Of a stretch of 64,000 nt of DNA, positions 41,393 through 50,906 are shown one piece after another (position 1 is the first letter of the stretch; every line of letters begins with the position of its first letter). This stretch comes from AWTP1-18 sp036504515 (GTDB taxonomy: Bacteria > Pseudomonadota > Gammaproteobacteria > Burkholderiales > Rhodocyclaceae), in contig DASXVA010000007.1 in assembly GCA_036504515.1 (NCBI GenBank), positions 124,001-188,000 of the forward strand, in the 5' to 3' direction. The position numbers and the translations under genes were made by a program. The notes below the pieces were generated by a model. The model was not told where the DNA came from and made no database searches. It worked only from the letters and a program-made list of their open reading frames with translations.

Positions 41393-43318
41393 GTGAAAGT
41401 CTCCATCGTCACCATTTCCTTCAATCAGGGACGTTTCTTGGAGGCCTGCATCTGCTCGGTGCTGGAGCAGGACCACCCTGATATCGAGTACATCGTGGTT
41501 GACGCCGGATCGACCGATGGCAGTCGGGAGATCATCGCACGTTACGCCGGGCGGATTGCTCATGTCATTTTGGAAGCCGATGCAGGGCCGGCAGATGGCT
41601 TGAACAAGGGCTTTTCCCATGCCAGTGGTGAGATTTTTGCGTTTGTGAATGCGGACGACCTCCTATTGCCAGGTGCGGTAAGGTGTATGGTTGAAGCCTT
41701 CCGCGAGCATCCCGACGCAGATGTAATCTATGGGCATGGCTGGGAGCTCGATGGTAAAGGTGAATTGATCCAGCGGGTCTGGAGTACTCCATGGAATTTG
41801 CGGGCTAATGCCTATCGTACCGCGGTGACTGTTCAGCCTGCCACCTTTTTTACAGCAGCGTGTTTCCGACGGGGGCCGGGATTCAATGTTGATAACCGGA
41901 CCTGCTGGGATGCTGAGATGTTTGTTGATGTAGCCTTGCAAGGTGCCCGTTTCCAGCCGATCAATTCCTTCATTTGCGCCTACCGTATGTATCCGGGGAC
42001 AGTGAGCTCCGAGGTGCGCTGGGGAGCCCGTGGCGCGCAGTTCGACGCCGATAATCGTCGCCTGTTCGAGAAAATCATGGGGCGTTCTCGTGGTGCCGCT
42101 GATGCTTGGAAGGCTTTGGGCTATTACCTGTACAAGCAGGTCAGGCAACCGTTGGCTGCGTTCGACAAACTTCGTCTCAAGCTGCGTTCGCAGGTGAGTG
42201 TAGCGGACAAATTGCCGCCGACCCGGCTGGTGTGGTTTGGCGGCTATCCAGCGCACTACATGGGCGAGTTTCACCGTCGGCTAGAAACCCTGCATGATGA
42301 TCTGTTCTTCATTTATGTGCCCTTTGGTCAGGAGGGAGGAGCCTTCGCGCACGAGCGAACCCGCTTACCCGGCAAATATCTGCTGTTGCCGCAAAGCCTT
42401 CGCTTTCTTCAGACCTGGCGCTGGCTGGGGCGCTTAAACCCACAGGCTGTGCTGATTACCGGTAATTTCCCGCGAGCCAACCTGGTGGCGGCCTGTTGGG
42501 CCTATCTGTATGGCCGCGAACTCTACTATCTGGCCGACAGCAATCTACTGGATCAGCGCAATCTACGCCGTAGCCTTCTCAACAATCTGATTCTGCGCTG
42601 GGGCTTGCGTCGCGTCAGCAAACTGCTAAGTATTGGGTCTCGCAATCGCGAGTTTTATCTGGCCCTGTGCGGCAAGGCGCATATTGCCCGGCACTTGCAC
42701 CCATTGCCCTTGCCGCATGTGTATGCACCTTTTGAAGCGGCTCCCGTAGGGCTGCACGACCCCTTCGTGTTTCTGGTGTTCGGTCGTCTGGATGCAGTAA
42801 AGGCGGTCGATAGGATCATTTCAGCCTATGCCTTGCTCAGTGAAGCCAGCCAACAGCGCAGCCGATTACTGATTGCCGGAGATGGTGCAGATCGACAGGT
42901 TTTGCAGGCGCAAGTGGCGGCACTGGGACTGGCGGGGCAGGTCGAATTTCGTGGGACGGTGGCCAGCGATCAGGCGCCAGCGGTGTTCGGCGAGGCTAGT
43001 GCGTTGGTCATTGCGTCGCACGATGAACCGTGGGGCCTGGTCGTCAATGAAGCCCTGTCGGCTGGCAAACCGGTGATCGGGCCATTCTGGATCGGGTCTT
43101 TTTCCGATTTAGTCATCCCCGGCAAGACTGGGTTGGTGACGGTGGGCAATACGCCTGAGCAACTAGCCGAAGCCATGCAGCAACTGCTAGACGATCCGGT
43201 CGCCGCCGATGCCATGGGCCAGGCCGGGCGTGCCCATGTGCGAGAACAGGGCTGGACCATTGATCGCAGTCTGCTCTCGTTTTCCCACTTGCACGAGCAG
43301 GTCGGGGCGCCAACGTGA
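41393..43318 (+). CDS. Two-domain glycosyltransferase: GT2 fused to GT4
   Basis: The 641-residue protein carries a GT2 domain in the first ~220 residues (KVSIVTISFNQGRFLEACI, IEYIVVDAGSTDGSREII, FAFVNADDLLLPGAV) and a GT4 domain from about residue 280 (VFLVFGRLDAVKAVDRIISA, LLIAGDGADRQVLQAQVAAL, SHDEPWGLVVNEALSAGKPV). It could add two sugars one after the other. GTG start at 41393, one base after the FkbM stop; overlaps the Wzy gene by 4 bases. Confidence 0.85.
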   Translation: MKVSIVTISFNQGRFLEACICSVLEQDHPDIEYIVVDAGSTDGSREIIARYAGRIAHVILEADAGPADGLNKGFSHASGEIFAFVNADDLLLPGAVRCMVEAFREHPDADVIYGHGWELDGKGELIQRVWSTPWNLRANAYRTAVTVQPATFFTAACFRRGPGFNVDNRTCWDAEMFVDVALQGARFQPINSFICAYRMYPGTVSSEVRWGARGAQFDADNRRLFEKIMGRSRGAADAWKALGYYLYKQVRQPLAAFDKLRLKLRSQVSVADKLPPTRLVWFGGYPAHYMGEFHRRLETLHDDLFFIYVPFGQEGGAFAHERTRLPGKYLLLPQSLRFLQTWRWLGRLNPQAVLITGNFPRANLVAACWAYLYGRELYYLADSNLLDQRNLRRSLLNNLILRWGLRRVSKLLSIGSRNREFYLALCGKAHIARHLHPLPLPHVYAPFEAAPVGLHDPFVFLVFGRLDAVKAVDRIISAYALLSEASQQRSRLLIAGDGADRQVLQAQVAALGLAGQVEFRGTVASDQAPAVFGEASALVIASHDEPWGLVVNEALSAGKPVIGPFWIGSFSDLVIPGKTGLVTVGNTPEQLAEAMQQLLDDPVAADAMGQAGRAHVREQGWTIDRSLLSFSHLHEQVGAPT

Positions 43319-44730
43319 GCATCCCTCTGCTCGCACTGGTGGGGGGACTTGCAATGGGATTTGCTACCCTCGGAGCCTGGCGTCCGGTATTGACGTTCGG
43401 CATCGCTGTTGCGGTAGCGCCCTGGCAGGATTTGATGGTTGACGCTGGACTCCGCCTGACGCTCTATACCTTGTCGATGCTCGGTTTGCTGGCAGCTTGC
43501 CTACTCCATATGCGTGGGCACTGGCAAGCGATTGTGATCCATCGTCTGTGGTGGCCGCTGGCTGTTTTCTTGCTGTGGGCACTGGCTTGGAGCCTGATCC
43601 AGCTGCCGCACCCTTCAAATGCGCAAGTGGCCGGCGGAGTGATGCGCAGCCCGACGATCCGGCCTCTGGTGCAGGTCGGATCTCTGGTCCTGACACTGCT
43701 TCCTGTGCTGACTGCGCCTTTTCTGCTGTCTTCGCGTGATGAATTGCTGCGTTTGGGCCAGGTTTTTCTGGCGTCGGTGACCGCGCTGGTGCTGCTAGGT
43801 TGGTGGCAGTTGTTCATGGTCTATGCCACTGGCCATAACCCGCTACCCATGGGGGCAGTGAATGCTTGGCTGGGTGGCTTGAATGGCGTGGCCCGGAATG
43901 CGATCGATCTGGACCAGAATGGTCGGGCAATCTACCGCATGAATTCGCTGGGGGGGGAACCCCGTTTTCTCGCGCAGTCGATTGCCACCGCGCTTCTACT
44001 CCTGCAGATCGGTTGGATGAGTCGCCGTCTGCGAGTTGAAAAGTTCGGGTTGATCCTTTTCGCCGGCCTGTTTGTGGCACTGCTGGCGACGCAGGCGATG
44101 TCCGGTCTGTACCTGTGGGCCTTGGGGGCATTGGTGCTGGCCGTCTATTTTGTCCGACAGGGACGGACACTTAGCCGACAGGCGGGATGGGGCCTAGCCG
44201 GGGTCACTGCTGCCGGAGTAGTGTTGCTGTTACTGGCCAGTCAACATGCGCCGGAAGAAGGCGGGCTGATGGGTGCGCTGTCCTACTTGCTACAGCGCAT
44301 TACCCGGCGCGGCCTGATCGCCGATTTTGATGCCGTGGTGCTTGATTTTCTCAAAGCGGAGCCGGCCAATCTCTGGTTCGGGGTTGGGTTGGGGAATGTG
44401 CATCTCCATGCGGATGCCTACCTGTCGCCTTATTTTCGCGAATTTGCCGGGGGTACCAGCTTCGTGGCGGATTCTGGCTGGTTGCGTCTAGTGTCCGAAC
44501 TGGGTTTAGTAGGCCTCGGGGTTTTCCTGGCATGGTGTCGGCAGATATGGGTTGCCCTGAGCGCCTTGCGAACGCATCCTGAGTGGGGGGGGAGCGTAGC
44601 GGTACTGATGCCGGTTTTTTTGATTGCGGCGGTGGGTTACCTGGCAAGGGGTACAACGTATGCGCCAGTGGCCTTCATATTGATTGCCGCAGCGGTGGTG
44701 CCTGTCTTTGCGGCTGGGCGACGGGTATGA
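43315..44730 (+). CDS. wzy: Wzy-type polymerase / O-antigen ligase family membrane protein
   Basis: The 471-residue protein has 11-12 predicted membrane segments and a large loop (about residues 140-215, with NGVARNAIDLDQNGRAIYRMNS) typical of Wzy/WaaL-like proteins. Being the only such protein in a locus with Wzx, it is most likely the polymerase. Two G8 runs (43950-43957, 44585-44592) lie in the gene. GTG start overlaps the fused glycosyltransferase gene, and its stop overlaps the next ATG. Confidence 0.7.
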   Translation: MSIPLLALVGGLAMGFATLGAWRPVLTFGIAVAVAPWQDLMVDAGLRLTLYTLSMLGLLAACLLHMRGHWQAIVIHRLWWPLAVFLLWALAWSLIQLPHPSNAQVAGGVMRSPTIRPLVQVGSLVLTLLPVLTAPFLLSSRDELLRLGQVFLASVTALVLLGWWQLFMVYATGHNPLPMGAVNAWLGGLNGVARNAIDLDQNGRAIYRMNSLGGEPRFLAQSIATALLLLQIGWMSRRLRVEKFGLILFAGLFVALLATQAMSGLYLWALGALVLAVYFVRQGRTLSRQAGWGLAGVTAAGVVLLLLASQHAPEEGGLMGALSYLLQRITRRGLIADFDAVVLDFLKAEPANLWFGVGLGNVHLHADAYLSPYFREFAGGTSFVADSGWLRLVSELGLVGLGVFLAWCRQIWVALSALRTHPEWGGSVAVLMPVFLIAAVGYLARGTTYAPVAFILIAAAVVPVFAAGRRV

Positions 44731-45869
44731 AACTGTTGCATGTGACGCCGTATATCCACTCTGCCTATGGTGGCCCCAGCGTTGCCGTGCGCAGCATGGC
44801 AACGGCCATGCTGCTGCAGGGGGCGGAAGTGCATGTGGCGGTGACCAATGCTGCCGGACAGTACGACATGCCCTGGCCTGACGGCACAGTACGTGATGAA
44901 GGTGGCGTGGTTTTCCATTATTTTCGGCGGCAATTTCCGCGCGGCTGGTTCCGGACACCGAGCTTGGCTGCCTGGTTGCAGGCGCAGGCTAGCAATTTCG
45001 ATGTGCTGCATCTGCACGTACCCTTTACCGCACCTTTTCGGGCGGCGGCGTTGGCTGCCAATGCCAGTGGAAAACCCTACGTGGTGACGCCCCACGGGGT
45101 GCTCGATCCGTGGAGCCTACGGCAGAAAGCTTGGAAAAAGTGGCCTTATCTGCGTTGGTTGGAGCGCAATATTCTGAGTGGTGCAGCAGCCCTGCATGTC
45201 ACGGCGCCGCTTGAAGCAGCTTGCGTAGCGGATTTACAACTGGGGCCGACAATTCACTGTTTGCCCCTTGCGGTGTCTTGCCCAGCAGAACCCTTGGTGC
45301 GTCGCCAGGCCAATGATGTTGCGCGTGTGTTGTGCATAGCACGACTGCATCCAGTCAAAGCCTTGCCGGTCTTGTTCGCGGCGCTGGCTCGGTTGCGTGC
45401 TGAGGGGCGTGATGTCTTTCTCGACCTGGCAGGCCAGGGTGAGGCGAGCTATGTTACGAAACTGCGCCAGCAAGCGCAGTTCCTGGGCCTTCAGGAATGC
45501 ATCGCATGGCATGGTCATGTTGATGCGGTGCAGAAACAGCGCCTGTACGCTGCTGCGGACTGTTTTGTATTGCTATCGCACCATGAAAATTTCGGCCTTG
45601 CGGCTGCGGAAGCAATGGGCGCAGGGATACCAGTAGTGGTTTCGGATCAAGTCGGACTCGCACCGGATGTGCTCGCATTCAATGCCGGTAGCGTCGTGCC
45701 GGCTGGGGATGATGTAGCCGCTGCGCAAGCGCTGCGTAGGTTGCTAGATCCGACGGAACGTGCTGATGCTGGGGCGCGGGCTCGCCAGTTGGTTCAGCAG
45801 TGCTATGGCGAAGCAGCATTCGCAGAAGGATTGATTGAGATGTATCAAACCGCGCTGTCAAACGGATGA
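44727..45869 (+). CDS. Glycosyltransferase family 4
   Basis: The 380-residue protein begins KLLHVTPYIHSAYGGPSVAV (GT4 N-terminal glycine loop), and has VVTPHGVLDPWSLRQKAWKK, ARVLCIARLHPVKALPVLFA, FLDLAGQGEASYVTKLRQQA, and LLSHHENFGLAAAEAMGAGI (E-x7-E donor motif). ATG 44727 overlaps the Wzy stop. Confidence 0.86.
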   Translation: MKLLHVTPYIHSAYGGPSVAVRSMATAMLLQGAEVHVAVTNAAGQYDMPWPDGTVRDEGGVVFHYFRRQFPRGWFRTPSLAAWLQAQASNFDVLHLHVPFTAPFRAAALAANASGKPYVVTPHGVLDPWSLRQKAWKKWPYLRWLERNILSGAAALHVTAPLEAACVADLQLGPTIHCLPLAVSCPAEPLVRRQANDVARVLCIARLHPVKALPVLFAALARLRAEGRDVFLDLAGQGEASYVTKLRQQAQFLGLQECIAWHGHVDAVQKQRLYAAADCFVLLSHHENFGLAAAEAMGAGIPVVVSDQVGLAPDVLAFNAGSVVPAGDDVAAAQALRRLLDPTERADAGARARQLVQQCYGEAAFAEGLIEMYQTALSNG

Positions 45870-45879
45870 GAAATTTTCC

Positions 45880-46767
45880 ATGTCAAATATCTTGAGTGTT
45901 CTTGGGTATATCTGGTCACACCCAGCCAATCGTGGCCGGCGGATTCGTGCGATAGTTCGAGCCGTTGGGTGGCAGCTTTGCAAGCGGCTGTTGCCAAGGC
46001 CGCGTGACATCCGCGTGTTTAGCGGCCTGACTCTTCGTTGCTATCCGGATAGTCCTTCTGCCAGCTTAGTCATCTATTGCGACGAGTCTCCCGACTATCA
46101 CGAGATGCATTTCATGCGACGCTATCTGCGCCCGGGGGATGCTGTGCTGGATATAGGGGCCAATATCGGCGTCTACTCGCTCCTGGCGGCATCTCTGGTC
46201 GGGTCTGCCGGACGGGTTTTGGCCTTCGAGCCTGGACCGGAGGCGCATCGCCGGCTAACGGAAAATCTCCAGATCAACCAGCTCGACAATGTCAAGGTCC
46301 ATGCCTGCGCCCTAGGAGACCGCATCGGTGTGGTCGATTTTCTCGACCAGTGCGACACCACCAACCGCATTCAGACGGCGGCCGATCTCGGTAAGTCCGT
46401 GGTCAGTATTCCAGTGGTGCGGCTCGACGACGTGGTCGAGATAGACTGTGTCTTGGGCAAAATGGACATCGAGGGCGCCGAGCCTCTTGCACTGCGTGGT
46501 GCTGAGCGATTGTTGAGGGAATCCAACCCTCCTGTATGGTTACTCGAGCTCAATGGCTCGCTGCATTCTTTCGGATTCACCGAGTCAACGTTCTCAATCT
46601 GGCTATCTAATCAAGGCTACGAGCTTGGCCTGTACGATGCAGATCAACATGAATTAAGCTTTACACATCCTCAACCCTGGGAACTGTCACCCAATGTCTT
46701 CGCTGTAGCTCGCGATCGCAAGTTGCAAGTTGCTCAGCGCTGTGGAGCGCGCCTGATTGAAGCGTGA
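45880..46767 (+). CDS. FkbM-family methyltransferase
   Basis: The 295-residue protein shows DAVLDIGANIGVYSLLAASL, VLAFEPGPEAHRRLTENLQ, and GKMDIEGAEPLALRGAERLL. It is the third FkbM enzyme of the locus. ATG 45880 is used; it lies 10 bases after the glycosyltransferase stop, following GAAATTTTCC. Most likely an O-methyltransferase for one of the sugar residues. Confidence 0.82.
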   Translation: MSNILSVLGYIWSHPANRGRRIRAIVRAVGWQLCKRLLPRPRDIRVFSGLTLRCYPDSPSASLVIYCDESPDYHEMHFMRRYLRPGDAVLDIGANIGVYSLLAASLVGSAGRVLAFEPGPEAHRRLTENLQINQLDNVKVHACALGDRIGVVDFLDQCDTTNRIQTAADLGKSVVSIPVVRLDDVVEIDCVLGKMDIEGAEPLALRGAERLLRESNPPVWLLELNGSLHSFGFTESTFSIWLSNQGYELGLYDADQHELSFTHPQPWELSPNVFAVARDRKLQVAQRCGARLIEA

Positions 46768-46794
46768 CAAAGAAAACCATCTACGGAAAGATTT

Positions 46795-48561
46795 ATGAAC
46801 ACGATTATCTTGGGTATCAACGCCTACCATGGCGACGCGTCAGCGTGCATATTACGCGACGGATCTTTGGTAGCAGCCGCAGAAGAAGAGCGTTTCCGTC
46901 GTATCAAGCATTGGGCTGGTTTCCCGTCGGAGGCAATTCGTTACTGCCTTGCTGAGGCGGGGGTCTCGGTCGACCAAGTCGACCACATCGCCCTCAATCG
47001 AAACCCTTCAGCTAACTTACTCAAAAAGGCATTATTCGCATTCGGAAAAAGACCGAGCTTGGGAGCAGTGACTGACCGGCTTCGAAACGCAGGCAAGGTA
47101 AAGGGAGTGGCCGAATCGTTAGCGGCCGGACTGGGCGTACCGTTGAGTGCGATTCGGGGGAAGATTCATCATGTCGAGCATCATCTCGCCCACATGGGAA
47201 GTAGCTTTCTAGTTTCCTCCTTCGACAGCGCAGCGGTGGTGTCCGTTGATGGCTTCGGCGACTTTGTGAGCACGATGTGGGGGACAGGCAAGGGCTCCAA
47301 CATATCGATCGAAGAGAAGATCCACTTTCCCCATTCTCTGGGATTGTTCTACCTCGCGATCACACAGCACCTGGGGTTTGCGAACTATGGTGACGAATAC
47401 AAAGTGATGGGCCTTGCTCCTTACGGTCAAACCACTGAACTCGACAAGATGCGCGAGATCGTGCGTTTGATGCCGGAGGGTGGATTCGAATTGAACCTTG
47501 ACTATTTTCAGCACCATTCGGAAGGTGTGTCGATGGTCTGGGATGATGGCGAACCCAAGATTGGTCGCGTTTTTACTGATTTGCTCGAAGACTTGCTGGG
47601 GGCGGCAAGGAACAAGGCTGATGCACTGACCGACAGGCATTGGAACATTGCTGCCTCGGCGCAGGCAATGTACGAGGAGGCCTTCTTCCATTTGCTCAGC
47701 CATGTAGCCAACGCAACCGGAGAGACTCGGCTGGCGTTAGCCGGTGGTTGTGCGATGAACTCCGTAGCCAACGGCAAAATCTTCGAACGCAGCCCGTTCA
47801 AGGATGTCTATATACAGTCTGCCGCGGGTGATGGTGGCGGCTGCATTGGTGCGGCCTATGTGGTCTGGAACCAGGAACTGAAACAGCCCCGCCGTTTTCG
47901 CATGGAGAATTCTTACTGGGGACCGTCCTACTCGCGCGATGTAGTTGCATCTTTGTTGGCAGAGAAGTCCGTTGAACTGCAGGATGCAGGATGTACTATT
48001 GACGAAATCGATGATGAGGCGGAACTTTGCCGCCGCACGGCGACAGCCATTAGCGAAGGGAAAGTAATCGGCTGGTTCCAGGGGCGCATGGAATGGGGGC
48101 CTCGTGCACTTGGCAATAGAAGCATCCTGGGCGACCCGAGGCGGTCCGACATGAAAGACATCCTCAATTTAAAGATCAAGCGTAGAGAGTCTTTCCGCCC
48201 TTTCGCCCCTTCCATACTGCGGGAGCATGTCAAGGACTGGTTCGAACTGGACCATGATGTTCCTTTTATGCTCCAGGTCTTCCAGATCCAGGAAACACGG
48301 CGCCATGAGATACCTGCAGTTACCCATGTAAATGGGTCCGGCCGACTGCAGACTGTGACTGAAGATCAGAACCAGCGCTACTACCGGCTGATAAAGGCAT
48401 TTTTCGACCTGACAGGAGTGCCGATTGTGCTCAATACGTCCTTTAATGAAAATGAGCCCGTAGTATGTCGACCGCAGGAGGCGTTGAACTGCTTCTTGCG
48501 TACAAAAATGGATGTACTTGTTTTGGGCGACTACATTATCCGGCGAAGGTCGGCTGGCTAA
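46795..48561 (+). CDS. Carbamoyltransferase (NodU/TobZ/CmcH family)
   Basis: The 588-residue protein has both halves of the family: an ATP/kinase-like ASKHA domain (ILGINAYHGDASACILRDG, VEHHLAHMGSSFLVS, VVSVDGFGDFVS, LAGGCAMNSVANGKI) and a YrdC-like C-terminal carbamoyltransferase part (GWFQGRMEWGPRALGNRSIL, ESFRPFAPSIL, VLNTSFNENEPVV). It O-carbamoylates a sugar with carbamoyl phosphate. ATG at 46795; 27 bases downstream of the FkbM gene. Soluble. Confidence 0.86.
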   Translation: MNTIILGINAYHGDASACILRDGSLVAAAEEERFRRIKHWAGFPSEAIRYCLAEAGVSVDQVDHIALNRNPSANLLKKALFAFGKRPSLGAVTDRLRNAGKVKGVAESLAAGLGVPLSAIRGKIHHVEHHLAHMGSSFLVSSFDSAAVVSVDGFGDFVSTMWGTGKGSNISIEEKIHFPHSLGLFYLAITQHLGFANYGDEYKVMGLAPYGQTTELDKMREIVRLMPEGGFELNLDYFQHHSEGVSMVWDDGEPKIGRVFTDLLEDLLGAARNKADALTDRHWNIAASAQAMYEEAFFHLLSHVANATGETRLALAGGCAMNSVANGKIFERSPFKDVYIQSAAGDGGGCIGAAYVVWNQELKQPRRFRMENSYWGPSYSRDVVASLLAEKSVELQDAGCTIDEIDDEAELCRRTATAISEGKVIGWFQGRMEWGPRALGNRSILGDPRRSDMKDILNLKIKRRESFRPFAPSILREHVKDWFELDHDVPFMLQVFQIQETRRHEIPAVTHVNGSGRLQTVTEDQNQRYYRLIKAFFDLTGVPIVLNTSFNENEPVVCRPQEALNCFLRTKMDVLVLGDYIIRRRSAG

Positions 48562-48570
48562 ATACGTCGA

Positions 48571-49335
48571 ATGAAAATCTCGGTCATTACCGTCTGCTAC
48601 AACAGTGCGAAAACGATGGAGCGCGCCCTGCGGTCCGTCTCTGAACAGGACTACCAGCATGTAGAGCACATTGTGATCGATGGGGGATCATCGGATGGCA
48701 GTGCTGACATACTGGCTGCCTATCGCTCTCGGCTTGCGCACTTGGTGTGCGAACCTGACCATGGCATATACGATGCTATGAACAAGGGGCTGGCGCTAGC
48801 CCGTGGCGAGGTCATCTGTTTCCTCAATGCCGATGACTACTATGCATCTCCCAAAGTGTTGTCGCAGGTGGCAAGAAAAATGCGAGGACAGAAACTGGAC
48901 GCATTGATTGGTGATGTCGGGTATTTTCGCGAGAAAGCTCCCCAACGCATTGTCCGCCGATATCGTTCAGATCGATTCACTCCTGAGCGACTTGCCTGGG
49001 GCTGGATGCCGGCGCATCCGGCGCTATTCTTGAGCAGAAAGGTCGTACAGCGAGTTGGTAAATTCAAGACCGATTACCGTATCGCAGGAGATTTCGAATT
49101 CATCATTCGCGCTTTTCATGGCCATACATTGCATTACGAACATATCCCAGAAATATTGGTCCATATGCAGACAGGTGGAGCAAGTACAGGAGGCTGGAGT
49201 TCTAAGGTGCTTCTCAATCGAGAGGTGCTACGCGCATGCCGCGAGAACGGCTTGCAGACCCATATGCTGAAAATTCTCTCAAAGTATCCAGCAAAACTCA
49301 TGGAAATCATGCGCCCATATAAGCATGGGGGTTAG
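48571..49335 (+). CDS. Glycosyltransferase family 2
   Basis: The 254-residue protein has KISVITVCYNSAKTMERAL, VEHIVIDGGSSDGSADIL, GIYDAMNKGLALARGEVICF and LNADDYY, the GT2 motifs of the WcaA/WcaE-like short enzymes often adjacent to the priming transferase. It starts nine bases after the carbamoyltransferase stop. Confidence 0.84.
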   Translation: MKISVITVCYNSAKTMERALRSVSEQDYQHVEHIVIDGGSSDGSADILAAYRSRLAHLVCEPDHGIYDAMNKGLALARGEVICFLNADDYYASPKVLSQVARKMRGQKLDALIGDVGYFREKAPQRIVRRYRSDRFTPERLAWGWMPAHPALFLSRKVVQRVGKFKTDYRIAGDFEFIIRAFHGHTLHYEHIPEILVHMQTGGASTGGWSSKVLLNREVLRACRENGLQTHMLKILSKYPAKLMEIMRPYKHGG

Positions 49336-49371
49336 TAACGAGCGACGAAGCGAAGGCATGAAAGAATTTCA

Positions 49372-50328
49372 GTGACGATATTAGTAACAGGTGCCAGCGG
49401 CTTTGTGGGCAGCGCTTTAGTTAAGCGTCTAACGGCTGATAGGAATTCAGTCGGTGTTGCGATAGCTGTAAGGCGATCCGGCGTTGCCATTCCGAACGGC
49501 GTCAAGTCAATACAAGTTGGCGATCTCCTGCCCATAACTGACTGGGGCACGTCGCTACAGGGGATAAGTACCGTGGTGCATTGTGCAGCCCGCGTCCACG
49601 CGATTAACGACAAGAGTTCGGACCCATTGGCTGAATTCCGTCGCGTTAATGTCGAGGGAACAGCCAATCTCGCCCGCCAAGCAGTTGCGGCTGGCGTACG
49701 TCGCTTTGTCTACATGAGCTCCATCAAGGTCAATGGTGAATTCACGGAAGCGGGGCACCCCTTCACCGCCGATGATCATCCCTTGCCGGAAGACCCTTAT
49801 GGCGTGTCCAAGCATGAAGCAGAGCAGGCGCTGCGCCAGATAGCAGCTGACACGGGGATGGAGGTGGTCATCATTCGGCCCCCGCTAGTATACGGACCTG
49901 GTGTCAAGGCCAACTTCGAATCGATGATGCGCTGGCTGGCTCGAGGTGTCCCGCTACCGCTGGCCGCTGTGACCGAAAATCGCCGTAGCTTGGTGGCGCT
50001 TGATAATCTGGTGGACTTGATCGTGAACTGCTTGAGCCACCCTGCCGCCGCGAACCAGACCTTCCTTGTGAGCGACGGAGAAGACCTTTCCACAGCCGAT
50101 TTGCTAAGACGCATGGGTACTGCGATGAGCCACCCCGCTCACCTCTTTTACATGCCGCTATCGGTTTTGAAGCTCGGTGCCCAAGTAGTAAGCAACCCCG
50201 GCATTTACCAGCGTCTATGCAGCTCGTTGCAACTGGATATTGCCAAGACCCGCCAGATTTTGGGCTGGGCTCCACCTGTCTCCGTTGAAGAGGGGCTGCT
50301 GCGCGCAGCTGAGGGATTTCAGACTTGA
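49372..50328 (+). CDS. Extended SDR: NDP-4-keto-sugar 4-reductase/epimerase (WbpV-like)
   Basis: The 318-residue protein has the nucleotide motif VTGASGFVGSALVKRL, YMSSIKVNGE with the catalytic Ser, and Tyr-x-x-x-Lys in DPYGVSKHEAEQAL. Next to a priming transferase and a WbpM-type 4,6-dehydratase it fits the enzyme that reduces UDP-4-keto-6-deoxy-GlcNAc to UDP-QuiNAc or UDP-FucNAc (WbpV/WbpK/WreQ-like). GTG start at 49372; overlaps the next gene by four bases. Confidence 0.78.
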   Translation: MTILVTGASGFVGSALVKRLTADRNSVGVAIAVRRSGVAIPNGVKSIQVGDLLPITDWGTSLQGISTVVHCAARVHAINDKSSDPLAEFRRVNVEGTANLARQAVAAGVRRFVYMSSIKVNGEFTEAGHPFTADDHPLPEDPYGVSKHEAEQALRQIAADTGMEVVIIRPPLVYGPGVKANFESMMRWLARGVPLPLAAVTENRRSLVALDNLVDLIVNCLSHPAAANQTFLVSDGEDLSTADLLRRMGTAMSHPAHLFYMPLSVLKLGAQVVSNPGIYQRLCSSLQLDIAKTRQILGWAPPVSVEEGLLRAAEGFQT

Positions 50329-50885
50329 AGCGTTTGTTCGACTTGGCGCTGGCGTTGGTAGCTGCCGTGTTTTTGCTGCTGCCCATTGCAGCTGTAGCGG
50401 TGGCTGTTCGGGTGACTTCACCGGGGCAAGCGCTGTACTGGAGCGACCGGGTTGGTCGTCACAACCGTCTTTTCAAAATGCCCAAGTTCCGCAGCATGCG
50501 CATTGACACGCCAGCGGTGGCCACGCACCTGCTTCAGAACCCGGACCAATGGTTGACACCCATCGGCTCATTTCTTCGCAAGTCTAGTCTGGACGAGTTG
50601 CCTCAGTTATGGAGCATCCTCAAGGGGGACATGAGCTTTGTGGGGCCTCGGCCAGCACTGTTCAATCAGGATGACTTGATTACTTTGCGTACAGAAAAGG
50701 GCGTGCACGAACTGGTGCCAGGACTGACCGGTTGGGCGCAAGTCAACGGAAGAGATGAATTGCCGATTACTCAGAAGGTTGAGTTGGACGCAGAATACTT
50801 GCAGCGTCAGTCACTGCGGTTTGATTTGAAGATTTTATGGATGACAACGTTGAAAGTTCTGGCCCGGGATGGAGTGTCGCATTGA
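50325..50885 (+). CDS. Initiating sugar-phosphate transferase (PglC/WbpL-side, Bac_transf family)
   Basis: The 186-residue protein has one N-terminal hydrophobic hairpin (LFDLALALVAAVFLLLPIAA) and the Bac_transf catalytic segment: KMPKFRSMRID, LRKSSLDELPQLWSILKGDM, SFVGPRP and LTGWAQVNGR. This is the size of the small monotopic transferases such as PglC. It loads a sugar-1-phosphate onto undecaprenyl phosphate and so begins the repeat unit; neighbours suggest QuiNAc or FucNAc. TTG start at 50325 overlaps the SDR stop. Confidence 0.86.
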   Translation: MKRLFDLALALVAAVFLLLPIAAVAVAVRVTSPGQALYWSDRVGRHNRLFKMPKFRSMRIDTPAVATHLLQNPDQWLTPIGSFLRKSSLDELPQLWSILKGDMSFVGPRPALFNQDDLITLRTEKGVHELVPGLTGWAQVNGRDELPITQKVELDAEYLQRQSLRFDLKILWMTTLKVLARDGVSH

Positions 50886-50906
50886 AGAAAAATATGGATC
50901 ATCTTG

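Noticed and set aside
43950..44592. G8 runs in the wzy-like gene as phase switches
   Set aside because: Similar G8 runs occur elsewhere in the window, including opposite strand addA (54341-54348), so length alone is not informative.
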